Source: Pseudomonas sp. Leaf58
GTDB lineage: Bacteria; Pseudomonadota; Gammaproteobacteria; Pseudomonadales; Pseudomonadaceae
DNA length: 64,000 nt
Assembly (NCBI RefSeq): GCF_003627215.1
Contig: NZ_CP032677.1
Coordinates: 5,337,501 to 5,401,500, forward strand
Reading direction: 5' to 3'
The notes under the pieces were generated by a model. That model was not told the DNA's origin. It did no database searches and was given only the letters and a program-made list of their open reading frames with translations. Both the position numbers and the translations under genes were made by a program. Shown here one piece after another: positions 1-8,746 of the stretch (position 1 is the first letter of the stretch; each line of letters starts with the position of its first letter).

Positions 1-399
1 GTCGACCGCCACCCCTGCCAGGTTCGACAGCACGATCGTGGTAGCAACCACCAGCCCCCAGCCACCAATCCAGCCGATCATTGGGCCGAAGGCACGCGCC
101 GACCAGGTAAACGAAGTACCGCTATCTGGCTCCGCCGAGTTCAGTTCGCGGTAGCCCAGCGCCACCAGCAACATCGGCAGGAAGCCAACGATGAACACGG
201 CTGGCAGGTGCGCACCCACTTCACGCACGGTCGGGCCAAGGGCGCCGGTCAAGGTATAGACCGGGGCGATGGTAGAAATGCCCAGCACCACGCTGGCCAG
301 CAGGCCAAGGCGGCCTTTGGCCAAGCCTTTGCTGCGCTGGGTGTTGCCCGCTTCGGCTGCCACATCGGGTGGGCGGCCAGCTTCTGTGTAATTGCTCAT
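1..399 (-). CDS. APC-family amino acid/polyamine permease, N-terminal part (cut by window edge)
   Basis: Reading from an ATG at 399 toward position 1 gives 133 codons with no stop, so the gene continues beyond the window. A hydrophilic stretch of about 25 residues precedes membrane segments with the pattern GLLASVVLGISTIAPVYTLT and a second segment rich in Gly, Val and Phe. This is how APC-superfamily transporters begin, including the putrescine importer PuuP. The next genes on the same strand, 3' ends facing this one, are puuD and puuA, which makes a polyamine or GABA-type substrate plausible but unproven. The protein would sit in the inner membrane. The substrate cannot be read from this fragment. 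Confidence 0.85.
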   Translation of the reverse strand, partial: MSNYTEAGRPPDVAAEAGNTQRSKGLAKGRLGLLASVVLGISTIAPVYTLTGALGPTVREVGAHLPAVFIVGFLPMLLVALGYRELNSAEPDSGTSFTWSARAFGPMIGWIGGWGLVVATTIVLSNLAGVAVD

Positions 400-487
400 G
401 AGTATTTGCCGTAAATTTTGGAATTGTTTTCACAGGCCTTGTGCCAAGGCCCGCTTTCACTCATTGAAAGCTTGCTGCAGGGGACGA

Positions 488-510
488 GTCATCCGAGACC
501 TTCGGGTGAC
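488..510 (-). terminator. Hairpin just downstream of puuD
   Basis: Arms 488-496 and 502-510 form a 9-bp stem with one G-T pair and a 5-nt loop, starting 2 nt beyond the puuD stop. There is no T-run after it on the minus strand. It may attenuate or punctuate transcription between puuD and the permease rather than act as a full terminator. Confidence 0.4.
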
Positions 511-511
511 G

Positions 512-1285
512 TCAGCGTACGCTCTGGCGCTCACCCTCCCGTGCCGCATAGGCAATGCAGGCCTCACGAAAAGCCTGAAACAGGCGTAGGGAGACCGGGT
601 TTTCGCTAAATCGCCACTCAGGGTGCCACTGCACGCCAAGCACAAAGCCTGGCGCATCCGGCATCGACACCGCTTCAATCAGGCCATCCGGGGCCCGTGC
701 CTCGACGCGCAGGCCGGGAGCCAGGCGGTCGATGCCCTGGCTGTGCAGCGAGTTGACCTCGAACTGCGGCGCCAGGCCCAGGCGCTCGAACAACCCGCCA
801 GGCTCAATGCCGACCGGGTGACGAGGGCCGTATTGCACCTCCAGCGGTGCTTCCTCAGGTTCACGGTGATCCAGGTAGCCAGGCAGTTCCTGCACCCGCT
901 GGTGCAAGCTGCCACCCAGCGCCACATTCAATTCCTGAAAGCCACGGCAGATGCAAAACACCGGTACACCAGCAGCAATGGCCGCCTGCAGCAGCGGCAG
1001 GGTCAGCCGATCGCGTGCCAGATCGTGCCGGGTACCTGCCGCGCTGGGGGCGCCATTGTAATGATGCGGTTCGATATTTGAAGGCGAGCCGGTAAAAACA
1101 ATGCCGTGCAGACGGGCCAGCAGCGCCTGCGTGTCGCTGCCCCCGTCACGAGCCGGCAAGATCAGTGGCAAGCCGGCAAAGCCGGCCGCCTCGACATACT
1201 TGTCGCCTACCGTGTGCGACGAGTTCTTCCCCACCTGCTGGCGGCAGGCGCTGACACCGATCAAGGGGACCGCATTTGCGCTCAT
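512..1285 (-). CDS. puuD: Gamma-glutamyl-gamma-aminobutyrate hydrolase (class I glutamine amidotransferase fold)
   Basis: A 257-residue cytoplasmic hydrolase that would release GABA from gamma-glutamyl-GABA at the end of the gamma-glutamylated putrescine pathway. The nucleophile is visible as Cys113 in the context CRGFQE, as in PuuD-type enzymes, with the partner His221 and Glu223 in VQWHPEW near residues 218-224. The ATG at 1285 was chosen because it gives a normal family start (MSANAVPLIG); an in-frame extension upstream would run into puuA. It lies 4 nt after puuA and is surely co-transcribed with it. The P. aeruginosa spuA/pauD-type hydrolases are the same family, so the exact symbol is a matter of nomenclature. 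Confidence 0.88.
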   Translation of the reverse strand: MSANAVPLIGVSACRQQVGKNSSHTVGDKYVEAAGFAGLPLILPARDGGSDTQALLARLHGIVFTGSPSNIEPHHYNGAPSAAGTRHDLARDRLTLPLLQAAIAAGVPVFCICRGFQELNVALGGSLHQRVQELPGYLDHREPEEAPLEVQYGPRHPVGIEPGGLFERLGLAPQFEVNSLHSQGIDRLAPGLRVEARAPDGLIEAVSMPDAPGFVLGVQWHPEWRFSENPVSLRLFQAFREACIAYAAREGERQSVR

Positions 1286-1289
1286 GGGC

Positions 1290-2672
1290 TTACACCGTGT
1301 GCAGGTACCAGTTGTACTCAAGGTCGGAAATCGACACTTCGAATTCGGCCAGTTCGCTTTCCTTGCAGGCCACGAAGATATCGATGTAGTCCGGGCTGAT
1401 GTATTGGTTGAGAACTTCGCTGTCGTCCAGCGCGCGCAGGGCATCGCGCAGGTTGTTGGGCAGGCTCTGCTCCAGCTGTTCGTAGGAGTTACCCTCGATC
1501 GGCGCCTCTGGCTCGACCTTGTTGGTCAGGCCGTGATGAACACCGGCGAGGATCGCCGCAAGCATCAGGTACGGGTTGGCGTCGGCACCCGCTACGCGGT
1601 GCTCGAGGCGCACGTTGTCGCTGTTATCAGTCGGCACACGGACCGCCACGGTGCGGTTGTCCAGGCCCCAACTTGGCGCGTTGGGCACGTAGAACTGCGC
1701 GCCGAAGCGGCGGTAGGAATTGATGTTCGGGCAAAGGAAAGCCATCGACGCCGGCATGGTTTCCAGCACACCACCGATGGCGTGGCGCAGCGCATCGCTT
1801 TGCAGCGGGTCGTCGCAGGCGAAAATGTTCTTGCCGGTTTTCTTGTCCAGCAAAGAAATGTGCACGTGCAGGCCGTTGCCAGCCTGGCCCGGGTAGGGCT
1901 TGGCCATGAACGTCGTGTCCATTTCATGGTCGTAGGCAACGTTTTTGATCAGGCGCTTGAGCAGGATCGCGTAGTCGCAGGCCTTCAGTGGGTCGGCCAC
2001 GTGGTGCAGGTTGACCTCGAACTGCGCCGGGGCGCTTTCCTTGACGATCGCGTCGGCAGGCAGGCCCTGCTCCTTGGCCGCTTCCAGCATGTCCTGCAAG
2101 CAGTCGGCGTATTCATCGAGGTCGTCGATCAAGTACACCTGGGTCGACTGCGGGCGCTTGCCGGAAATCGGCGAACGCGGCGGCTGTGGGCGGCCGTTGA
2201 GGTTGTCCTGGTCGATCAGGTAGAACTCCAGCTCGAACGCCGCACAAATGGTCAGGCCCAGGTCGTCGAACTTGCTCACTATCTGGCGCAGCACTTCACG
2301 CGGGTCGGCGAAGAACGGTTTGCCTTCGATCTCGTGCATGGTCATCAGCAGCTGGGCGGTGGGGCGCTTCTGCCACGGCTCGTCCGACAGCGTGCCGGGG
2401 ATCGGGAAGCAGATGCGGTCGGCATCACCGATATCCAGGCCAAGGCCGGTGCTTTCGACGGTGGAACCGTTGATGTCCAGGGCGAACAGCGATGCCGGCA
2501 GGTTGATGCCCCTTTCGTACACCTTGTGCAGGCTGGCCCGCTCGATGCGCTTGCCACGTACCACGCCGTTCATGTCGGAGATCAGTAGGTCAACGTACTG
2601 CGTGTCCGGATGGGCCTGGAGGAAGTCATTCATCTCGCTGGAAGAACTGGCGCACGGGGTTACCGACGTCAT
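1290..2672 (-). CDS. puuA: Gamma-glutamylpolyamine synthetase, glutamine synthetase family
   Basis: A 460-residue member of the glutamine synthetase superfamily. The beta-grasp N-domain runs to about residue 115, followed by the catalytic domain. Visible landmarks are FELEFYLID (metal ligands) and the NGLHVHISL loop. The protein is close in length to E. coli PuuA and lacks the adenylylation region of GlnA. It would ligate glutamate to putrescine or another amine at the expense of ATP. AGGAT about 8 nt before the ATG at 2672 supports that start; a second in-frame ATG at 2633 is possible. It is the first gene of a puuA-puuD unit, divergent from a LysR-type regulator. Pseudomonads have several paralogues with different amine specificity, so the substrate is inferred. 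Confidence 0.87.
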   Translation of the reverse strand: MTSVTPCASSSSEMNDFLQAHPDTQYVDLLISDMNGVVRGKRIERASLHKVYERGINLPASLFALDINGSTVESTGLGLDIGDADRICFPIPGTLSDEPWQKRPTAQLLMTMHEIEGKPFFADPREVLRQIVSKFDDLGLTICAAFELEFYLIDQDNLNGRPQPPRSPISGKRPQSTQVYLIDDLDEYADCLQDMLEAAKEQGLPADAIVKESAPAQFEVNLHHVADPLKACDYAILLKRLIKNVAYDHEMDTTFMAKPYPGQAGNGLHVHISLLDKKTGKNIFACDDPLQSDALRHAIGGVLETMPASMAFLCPNINSYRRFGAQFYVPNAPSWGLDNRTVAVRVPTDNSDNVRLEHRVAGADANPYLMLAAILAGVHHGLTNKVEPEAPIEGNSYEQLEQSLPNNLRDALRALDDSEVLNQYISPDYIDIFVACKESELAEFEVSISDLEYNWYLHTV

Positions 2673-2878
2673 GGCTGTACATCCTATGATTTGCTGCGGC
2701 GATGTGGGGATACGGCTGGCGCCTCACGGGCGACGATGGTTGCAGCTGTTGTTGTTTTCACTTTCCCATCGTGGGGATTGGTTGCCCGACCGGACGCATT
2801 GATTCCGGGGGGCCGTTTCACTATAAAATGGCCCTGACGCAACAGACATTGGCAATTCGGCAAGCAGAGCGTGCACCA
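2673..2878. promoter_or_regulatory. Divergent promoter region, puuA / LysR-type regulator
   Basis: A 206-nt spacer holds both 5' ends. LysR-type proteins usually bind such spacers and control the divergent gene, so this is the expected control region for puuA-puuD. I cannot point to a convincing operator; an AT-rich TATAAAAT stretch near 2822-2829 could be part of a promoter for the regulator. Confidence 0.5.
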
Positions 2879-3751
2879 ATGCAATATCAGATTACCCACG
2901 CCGACCTCTCCCTGGTCCTGGCACTGGAACGTGGTCGCTCGCTGGCGAAGGCCGCCGAGCTGCTCAAAGTCGACGTTTCGACCGTTTTCCGCTCGATCCG
3001 CCGGCTAGAATCGGCACTCGGTACTGCGCTGTTTGTAAAAAGCCGCAAAGGCTACCTGCCAACCGACACTGCCCAGGCCTTGGCCGAACAGGCCGAACGT
3101 GCCGAACAGGCGCTGGAGGCGGCGCGTATTGCCATGACCAGTGGCGAACAAGTGGTCAGCGGCACGGTGCGCCTGACCTGTACCGAGGCGGTGATGCACA
3201 GCCTGCTGCTGCCGGCACTGGCCGAATTCATGCCCAACTACCCGGCCCTGTCGCTGGAGATGGGCACTTCCAACACCTTCGCCAACCTCAGCCGGCGCGA
3301 CGCCGACATTGCCCTGCGCCTGACCAACACGCCGCCGGAGCACCTGGTGGGCCGCAACCTGGGGTCCACCTCCTACGTGGTCTGCGGCCAGCCGCAGTGG
3401 CGTGAGCGCCTGGCCGAGGCGCCCGCCAGCGTGCCGTGGATTGCCCCCGACGACTCGATGCAGGATCACCCCACCGTGGTCTGGCGCAACCAGCAGCACC
3501 CGGGGTTGAGCCCGCGCTACCAGTGCAGCGGCATGTCGACCATCGCCCAGCTGGTCACCGCCGGGCTGGGCGTGGCGGCGCTGCCGGACTACATGGTGCA
3601 CGCACTGCCCGGCGTGGATGCCCTGACCGGGCCGCTGCCGGGTTGCGATACCCAATTGTGGTTGCTGACCAGGCCAGATTGCCGGGCATTGCGCTCGGTA
3701 CAGACTTTGTTCGAAGAGCTGACCCCGCGGTTGCGCGGCGCGATGCTCTGA
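2879..3751 (+). CDS. LysR-type transcriptional regulator divergent from puuA
   Basis: A 290-residue regulator. An N-terminal winged helix-turn-helix occupies about residues 3-62, with SLAKAAELLKVDVSTVFRSIRRLE as recognition region, written here only as its key pattern S-AKAAE-LKV-STVFR-IRRLE. It is followed by a periplasmic-binding-protein-like effector domain. The ATG at 2879 fits the usual distance to the HTH; an in-frame ATG at 2828 would add 17 residues. Its position opposite puuA suggests control of polyamine-type catabolism, but the ligand is unknown. It is followed by a spacer with REP-like sequence before rpoZ. Confidence 0.88.
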   Translation: MQYQITHADLSLVLALERGRSLAKAAELLKVDVSTVFRSIRRLESALGTALFVKSRKGYLPTDTAQALAEQAERAEQALEAARIAMTSGEQVVSGTVRLTCTEAVMHSLLLPALAEFMPNYPALSLEMGTSNTFANLSRRDADIALRLTNTPPEHLVGRNLGSTSYVVCGQPQWRERLAEAPASVPWIAPDDSMQDHPTVVWRNQQHPGLSPRYQCSGMSTIAQLVTAGLGVAALPDYMVHALPGVDALTGPLPGCDTQLWLLTRPDCRALRSVQTLFEELTPRLRGAML

Positions 3752-3794
3752 GGTTATCGTCAGGCTCATGCGGTAGGGTGTCTGTTCCGCCCCT

Positions 3795-3829
3795 TTCGCG
3801 GGCACACCCGCGCCAAGGGCGCCCGCGAA
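3795..3829. repeat. REP-like extragenic palindrome
   Basis: A TTCGCGGGCACACCCGCG palindrome is followed by a second GCGCCCGCGAAC half. It lies in the spacer after the LysR gene and resembles a degenerate P. putida REP unit. It may also weaken read-through into rpoZ. Confidence 0.5.
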
Positions 3830-3954
3830 CAAGCGAACAGCGGTCCACCCCGACAAAACAGCGCTTCCCTATTGGCTGGTGATTTTTTAAACTATCGAGT
3901 CCGCCTGCCCATTATTGGGCTGCACGCCCACCGCATTTGCTACTGAGGAAGACC

Positions 3955-4218
3955 ATGGCCCGCGTAACTGTTGAAGACTGCCTGGAACACGTGGATAACC
4001 GCTTTGAGCTGGTCATGCTCTCGACCAAGCGCGCTCGCCAGCTGGCGACCGGCGGCAAAGAGCCACGCGTAGCGTGGGAAAACGACAAGCCAACCGTTGT
4101 AGCCCTGCGTGAAATCGCCGAAGGCATCGTCACCAACGAGTTCATCGCCGCTGAAGAGATCGTCACCGAGGATCCGGTCTTCGCCGCGTTCGAGGACGAG
4201 AACAACGAGGCTGTCTGA
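3955..4218 (+). CDS. rpoZ: RNA polymerase omega subunit
   Basis: An 87-residue protein starting [20 protein letters not shown], which is the standard omega N terminus, with the conserved NRFELV-L-TKRARQL motif near residues 15-30. Omega binds the beta-prime subunit and helps RNA polymerase assembly; in proteobacteria it also contributes to one ppGpp site on the enzyme. The start at 3955 is preceded by GAGGA at a good distance; an upstream in-frame ATG at 3937 lacks support. spoT follows after 59 nt, the usual rpoZ-spoT pair. Confidence 0.97.
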   Translation: MARVTVEDCLEHVDNRFELVMLSTKRARQLATGGKEPRVAWENDKPTVVALREIAEGIVTNEFIAAEEIVTEDPVFAAFEDENNEAV

Positions 4219-4277
4219 TTGATGCCAGGTCGACGTCGTACGGCGCAAGGCCCTCTTCCTCGGCAGGAGGTGAACCC

Positions 4278-6386
4278 ATGCCGGGTATAGAAGCTTTGGC
4301 CGAACGGCTGTCGACCTATCTTGGCCCCGAACAGGTCAACCTGGTTCGGCGCGCCTATTTCTACGCCGAACAGGCCCACGATGGGCAGCGCCGCCGCAGT
4401 GGCGAACCCTACGTGACCCACCCGCTGGCCGTGGCCAGTATCCTCGCCGACATGCACATGGACCATCAGAGCCTGATGGCGGCCATGCTGCACGACGTGA
4501 TCGAAGACACCGGCATCGCCAAGGAAGCCCTCAGCCAGCAATTTGGCGAGACGGTGGCTGAACTGGTCGATGGGGTCAGCAAGCTGACCCAGATGAACTT
4601 CGAGACCAAGGCCGAGGCGCAAGCTGAAAACTTCCAGAAAATGGCCATGGCCATGGCCCGCGATATCCGCGTGATCCTGGTCAAGCTGGCCGACCGCCTG
4701 CACAACATGCGCACCCTGGAAGTGCTGTCCGGCGAAAAACGCCGGCGCATCGCCAAGGAAACCCTCGAAATCTATGCCCCCATCGCCAACCGCCTGGGGA
4801 TGCACACCGTGCGCGTGGAGTTCGAGGACCTCGGCTTCAAGGCCATGCACCCGATGCGCTCGTCGCTGATTCACCGGGCGGTGAAAAGCGCACGCGGCAA
4901 CCGTAAAGAGATCGTCGCCAAGATCGAACACTCGCTGGCCAACTGCCTGGCTGCCGACGGCATTCAGGGCGAGGTCAGCGGCCGGCAGAAACACCTCTAT
5001 GGCATCTACAAGAAGATGCGTGGCAAGCGCCGCGCCTTCAACGAAATCATGGACGTGTACGCCTTCCGCATCATCGTCGACAAAGTCGACACTTGCTACC
5101 GCGTGCTCGGCGCCGTGCACAACCTGTACAAGCCGCTGCCCGGTCGCTTCAAGGATTACATCGCGATCCCCAAGGCCAACGGCTACCAGTCGTTGCACAC
5201 CACGCTGTTCGGCATGCACGGCGTCCCCATCGAAATCCAGATCCGCACCCGCGAAATGGAAGAGATGGCCAACAACGGCATTGCCGCACACTGGCTGTAC
5301 AAGTCCAATGACGAAGAGCAGCAAAAGGGTAGCCACGCCCGCGCCCGCCAGTGGGTCAAGGGCATCCTCGAGCTGCAGCAACGTGCGGGCAACTCGCTGG
5401 AATTCATCGAGAGCGTGAAGATCGACCTGTTCCCGGACGAGGTCTACGTGTTCACGCCAAAAGGCCGCATCATGGAGCTGCCCAAAGGCTCCACGGCCGT
5501 CGACTTCGCCTACGCGGTGCACACCGACGTTGGCAACAGTTGCATCGCCTGCCGCATCAACCGCCGCCTGGCACCGCTGTCCGAACCGCTGCAAAGCGGC
5601 TCGACGGTGGAAATCGTCAGCGCCCCGGGGGCACGGCCGAACCCGGCCTGGCTCAACTTCGTGGTTACCGGCAAGGCGCGCACGCATATCCGCCACGCGC
5701 TCAAGCAGCAGCGTCGCTCCGAGTCCATCAGCCTGGGCGAGCGCCTGCTGAACAAAGTGCTCACCGGCTTCGACAGTAGCCTGGAGAAGATCCCCGAGGA
5801 GCGTATCCAGGCAATCCTCGCCGAGTACCGCCTGGAAGTGATCGAAGACCTGCTCGAGGACATTGGCCTGGGCAACCGCATGGCCTACGTGGTGGCGCGC
5901 CGCCTGCTGTCGGCCGACGGCGAGCAGCTGCCGGCGCCAGAAGGCCCGCTGGCGATCCGCGGTACTGAAGGCCTGGTGCTGAGCTACGCCAAGTGCTGTA
6001 CGCCGATCCCGGGTGACCCGATCGTCGGCCACCTCTCGGCCGGCAAGGGCATGGTGGTGCACTTGGAAAACTGCCGCAACATCAGTGAAATCCGCCACAA
6101 CCCAGAGAAGTGCGTACAACTCTCCTGGGCCAAGGACATCACCGGCGAGTTCAATGTCGAGCTGCGGGTCGAACTGGAGCACCAGCGCGGCCTGATCGCG
6201 CTGCTGGCCAGCAGCGTCAACGCCGCCGACGGCAACATCGAGAAGATCAGCATGGACGAACGCGACGGCCGTATCAGCGTGGTCCAACTGGTGGTCAGCG
6301 TGCACGACCGTGTGCACCTGGCGCGTGTGATCAAGAAGCTGCGTACCCTGACCGGTGTGGTCCGCATCACCCGCATGCGTACGTAG
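4278..6386 (+). CDS. spoT: Bifunctional (p)ppGpp synthetase/hydrolase
   Basis: A 702-residue cytoplasmic enzyme of the stringent response. The order of domains is: HD hydrolase (about 20-150, catalytic His72-Asp73 in LHDVIEDT), RelA/SpoT synthetase (about 220-340, with [24 protein letters not shown] pattern), TGS (about 385-445, [13 protein letters not shown]) and C-terminal ACT (about 630-700). The intact HD motif shows it is a SpoT/Rel-type protein that can hydrolyse (p)ppGpp, unlike RelA. AGGAGG lies 10 nt before the ATG at 4278. Upstream is rpoZ and 23 nt downstream is ridA. Confidence 0.96.
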   Translation: MPGIEALAERLSTYLGPEQVNLVRRAYFYAEQAHDGQRRRSGEPYVTHPLAVASILADMHMDHQSLMAAMLHDVIEDTGIAKEALSQQFGETVAELVDGVSKLTQMNFETKAEAQAENFQKMAMAMARDIRVILVKLADRLHNMRTLEVLSGEKRRRIAKETLEIYAPIANRLGMHTVRVEFEDLGFKAMHPMRSSLIHRAVKSARGNRKEIVAKIEHSLANCLAADGIQGEVSGRQKHLYGIYKKMRGKRRAFNEIMDVYAFRIIVDKVDTCYRVLGAVHNLYKPLPGRFKDYIAIPKANGYQSLHTTLFGMHGVPIEIQIRTREMEEMANNGIAAHWLYKSNDEEQQKGSHARARQWVKGILELQQRAGNSLEFIESVKIDLFPDEVYVFTPKGRIMELPKGSTAVDFAYAVHTDVGNSCIACRINRRLAPLSEPLQSGSTVEIVSAPGARPNPAWLNFVVTGKARTHIRHALKQQRRSESISLGERLLNKVLTGFDSSLEKIPEERIQAILAEYRLEVIEDLLEDIGLGNRMAYVVARRLLSADGEQLPAPEGPLAIRGTEGLVLSYAKCCTPIPGDPIVGHLSAGKGMVVHLENCRNISEIRHNPEKCVQLSWAKDITGEFNVELRVELEHQRGLIALLASSVNAADGNIEKISMDERDGRISVVQLVVSVHDRVHLARVIKKLRTLTGVVRITRMRT

Positions 6387-6409
6387 TCCGCCAACCGCAA
6401 GGAGTCATC

Positions 6410-6790
6410 ATGAGCAAGACCGTCATCAACAGCGACAAGGCCCCTGCCGCCATCGGCACCTACTCGCAGGCGATCAAGGCCGGCAACACCGTGTACATGT
6501 CGGGCCAGATCCCGCTGGACCCAAAGACCATGGAACTGGTCGAAGGCTTCGAAGCGCAGACCGTGCAGGTGTTCGAGAACCTCAAAGCCGTGGCTGAAGC
6601 CGCTGGCGGTTCGTTCAAGGACATCGTCAAGCTGAACATCTTCCTCACCGACCTGAGCCACTTCGCCAAGGTCAACGAGGTGATGGGCCGCTACTTCGAG
6701 CAGCCGTACCCGGCCCGCGCCGCCATTGGCGTTGCCGCGCTGCCAAAAGGCTCCCAGGTCGAAATGGACGCCATCCTGGTCATCGAATGA
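6410..6790 (+). CDS. ridA: RidA family enamine/imine deaminase
   Basis: A 126-residue member of the YjgF/YER057c/UK114 family. It starts [20 protein letters not shown] and contains the conserved Arg of the active site in [15 protein letters not shown] near residues 103-117. RidA hydrolyses reactive 2-aminoacrylate and related enamines released by PLP enzymes, protecting those enzymes from damage. The family is a homotrimer in the cytoplasm. GGAG lies 5-8 nt before the ATG, and the gene is probably in one transcript with spoT. Confidence 0.94.
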   Translation: MSKTVINSDKAPAAIGTYSQAIKAGNTVYMSGQIPLDPKTMELVEGFEAQTVQVFENLKAVAEAAGGSFKDIVKLNIFLTDLSHFAKVNEVMGRYFEQPYPARAAIGVAALPKGSQVEMDAILVIE

Positions 6791-6848
6791 TGCCGCGGTG
6801 ACGGGCGCCCTGCCCGTCACCTTCCCTTCTCTGCAAGGTTACCCCGTC

Positions 6849-7580
6849 ATGCGTCAAGCATTGCCCCTCGCGCTGGCAGCCCTGCTACTGGGCGGCTGCG
6901 CCAGCCACAAACCCGAAGATTTCAACGGTACCTGGATCAACCAGGACGCCATCACTGCGGCCGTCAAGGGCGGCAGCCTGCGCCAGGCGCTCAATGAGCA
7001 CGGTCCGGTGTTCGAGTGGAAGCTCGACGTCACCAACCAGCAGGCCAGCTTCAGTAATGGTTTCGAGGCGGCCGACGGCCAGCTGAGCGCCAATGACAAG
7101 CAGTGGCAGGCCAGCTTCCAGGGCGGCCAAACCGAGCAACTGTCGCTCGATGGCAATAAACTGCAAGCCGTCGATCAACGCGGCGCCAAACAGACCTTCG
7201 TGCGCACCAAGGCGCCAGCAGCGGCCAATGCGCCACTGGGCAGCAGCTTCGAGAAGGCGCTGTACCAGGCCTACTTGGGCGGCAGCTGGAAGATCATCGA
7301 AGGCCAAGGCAAAGGGGCCAGCGTCAGCTTCAGCGATACGGGCAGCGTCACCGGCCTGCCAGGGCCAGACCGTTTCGCCCTGTGCCTGGCAGGCGACTGC
7401 GCGACCATGGGCGGCAGCAATGACAGCCTGTGGCTGGAGCGTAACCAGCGTGGTGCGCCGTTCATCCTCAAGCGCGATGGCGACACGCTGGAGATCTTCC
7501 AGGCAGTGAACCGTGCGCAGCCGGATGAAATGCCAGTGCTGGCGGCCGGCAAGCGCCAGTGGGTGCTGGAGCAGGACTGA
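6849..7580 (+). CDS. Predicted outer-membrane lipoprotein of unknown function
   Basis: 243 residues. A short signal peptide ends in a lipobox LLLGGC with Cys17 as the lipidated residue; Ala at +2 suggests transfer to the outer membrane. The body repeats a pattern of a beta-strand with Asp-Gly turns (SLDGNKLQAVDQRG, then KASVSF-like strands), suggesting a beta-rich periplasmic domain. I do not recognise a named family with confidence. The ATG at 6849 was chosen because it opens the signal peptide. It follows ridA by 58 nt and ends 120 nt before the convergent epimerase gene. Confidence 0.8.
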   Translation: MRQALPLALAALLLGGCASHKPEDFNGTWINQDAITAAVKGGSLRQALNEHGPVFEWKLDVTNQQASFSNGFEAADGQLSANDKQWQASFQGGQTEQLSLDGNKLQAVDQRGAKQTFVRTKAPAAANAPLGSSFEKALYQAYLGGSWKIIEGQGKGASVSFSDTGSVTGLPGPDRFALCLAGDCATMGGSNDSLWLERNQRGAPFILKRDGDTLEIFQAVNRAQPDEMPVLAAGKRQWVLEQD

Positions 7581-7653
7581 CCCCTGCTTCGAGCCCCGCC
7601 TCTTTTGGGGAGCAACGGTCTCGCTGGAACGCTGAAAGCCTGGGTAATCCTTG

Positions 7654-7684
7654 TGGCAGCGGCACGCCCGCTCCCACAGGGGAC
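7654..7684. repeat. Single REP-type element between convergent genes
   Basis: The sequence contains GGCAGCGGCACGCCCGCTCCCACAG in two pieces, a solitary and degenerate copy of the P. putida REP core. No second inverted copy is seen nearby. Confidence 0.5.
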
Positions 7685-7700
7685 CGCATTAGGTTTGGCG

Positions 7701-8558
7701 CTAGTTTTTCCCCTCAAGGATCGCCGCATAGCCTTCCTTGTAACTCGGATACGCCGGCGCCCAACCCAACGCCCGCACCCGGGCATTGCTGCAGCGCTTG
7801 CTGCCGGTGCGCCGCACCCGCTGCTCATCGGACCATTCGGTAACACCCATGTACCCACGCAGCCAGGCCACCACATCGGCCAGCGGTGCCGGGTCGTCGT
7901 CCACGCCGATGTAGCAGGTGTCCAGCACCTTGCCAGCGGCATCGGCTTGCAACAAGAACGCTAACAGGCTGGCAGCATCTTCGGCATGAATGCGGTTGCC
8001 ATACAGCGGCGGGTCTTCGGCCACGCAGTAGCCTTGGCGCACCTGGCTGAGCAGCCACTCACGGCCGGGGCCATAGATGCCAGTCAAGCGCACCACACTC
8101 GCCGGGATGCCGCTGGCCAGTGCCAGCCGCTCAGCCTCCAGCATCACCCGCCCGGAATAACCCTCTGGCTCGGTGGCCGCGCCTTCCTCGATCCACTCGC
8201 CCCCCTTCTGCGCATATACGCTGCTGCTGGAGACGAACAGCAAGCGACGCGGCCGCTGGTTGCGCTCGGCCAACCAGGCCAGCACATGGCGCAAGCCTTC
8301 GACATACGCCGCCTGGTAACCCGCCTCGTCGTGTTGGCTGGCCGCCACGCAGTACACCAGGTAGTCCAACGCACCCTGTGGCCAGGCTTGCGGTATCGAT
8401 GAATCGGCCAGGTCCGCGGCAACCGGTTGCACGCCAGCAGGCAGCTGCCCAACCGAACGGCGCAGGCCGCTAACCTGCCAGCCGCGCGCCACCATCTGCC
8501 GCGCCAGGCGCCCACCTACATCACCACAACCCACCACCATTACGGAAAGGTCTGACAT
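7701..8558 (-). CDS. NAD(P)-dependent epimerase/dehydratase family protein (extended SDR, YeeZ-like)
   Basis: 285 residues with a Rossmann nucleotide-binding start VMVVGCGDVGGRLARQ (Gly-x-Gly-x-x-Gly at residues 9-14) and a middle LLFVSSSSVYAQKGGEWI that contains the Ser and Tyr expected in SDR enzymes. No substrate-specific feature is evident. The ATG at 8558 (MSDLSVMVVGCG) was preferred to an upstream in-frame extension that lacks conserved sequence. The gene is divergent from exbB across 188 nt. It could be a nucleotide-sugar epimerase, but pseudomonad members of this group are uncharacterised as far as I know. Confidence 0.82.
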   Translation of the reverse strand: MSDLSVMVVGCGDVGGRLARQMVARGWQVSGLRRSVGQLPAGVQPVAADLADSSIPQAWPQGALDYLVYCVAASQHDEAGYQAAYVEGLRHVLAWLAERNQRPRRLLFVSSSSVYAQKGGEWIEEGAATEPEGYSGRVMLEAERLALASGIPASVVRLTGIYGPGREWLLSQVRQGYCVAEDPPLYGNRIHAEDAASLLAFLLQADAAGKVLDTCYIGVDDDPAPLADVVAWLRGYMGVTEWSDEQRVRRTGSKRCSNARVRALGWAPAYPSYKEGYAAILEGKN

Positions 8559-8626
8559 CTCTAAACTCCCTAGACCATTGATCAGCCCGGCCACGCTACA
8601 GGATGGGCGGTTAGACCATAGGCGAA

Positions 8627-8647
8627 AAAAGCAACAAGATTGCTTTT
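8627..8647. promoter_or_regulatory. AT-rich palindrome in the epimerase/exbB divergent spacer
   Basis: AAAAGCAA (8627-8634) and TTGCTTTT (8640-8647) are perfect 8-bp inverted repeats around a 5-nt loop. Sitting in the middle of a divergent promoter region, this looks more like a protein-binding site than a terminator, since both flanking genes point away from it. Confidence 0.45.
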
Positions 8648-8666
8648 GTTAACAAGAATTACTTGC
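8648..8666 (+). promoter_or_regulatory. Weak candidate Fur box upstream of exbB
   Basis: By hand alignment 11 of 19 bases match the classical Fur consensus. TonB systems are usually iron-regulated through Fur, so a site is expected here. The match is at the low end of what real sites show, so this is only a candidate. Confidence 0.28.
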
Positions 8667-8746
8667 AATAATGGCCGCCAATTTGTTCTCGGCCTACCTC
8701 GAGGCCTTGGAGAACGCTCACTTTTTCTTCATCAGGTCCGGCCAGC

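Noticed and set aside
3912..6317. 801-codon open frame antisense to spoT and rpoZ
   Set aside because: It is a GC-codon shadow: rpoZ and spoT are clear, well-conserved genes on the other strand, and the antisense product is low-complexity in His, Gly and Val.
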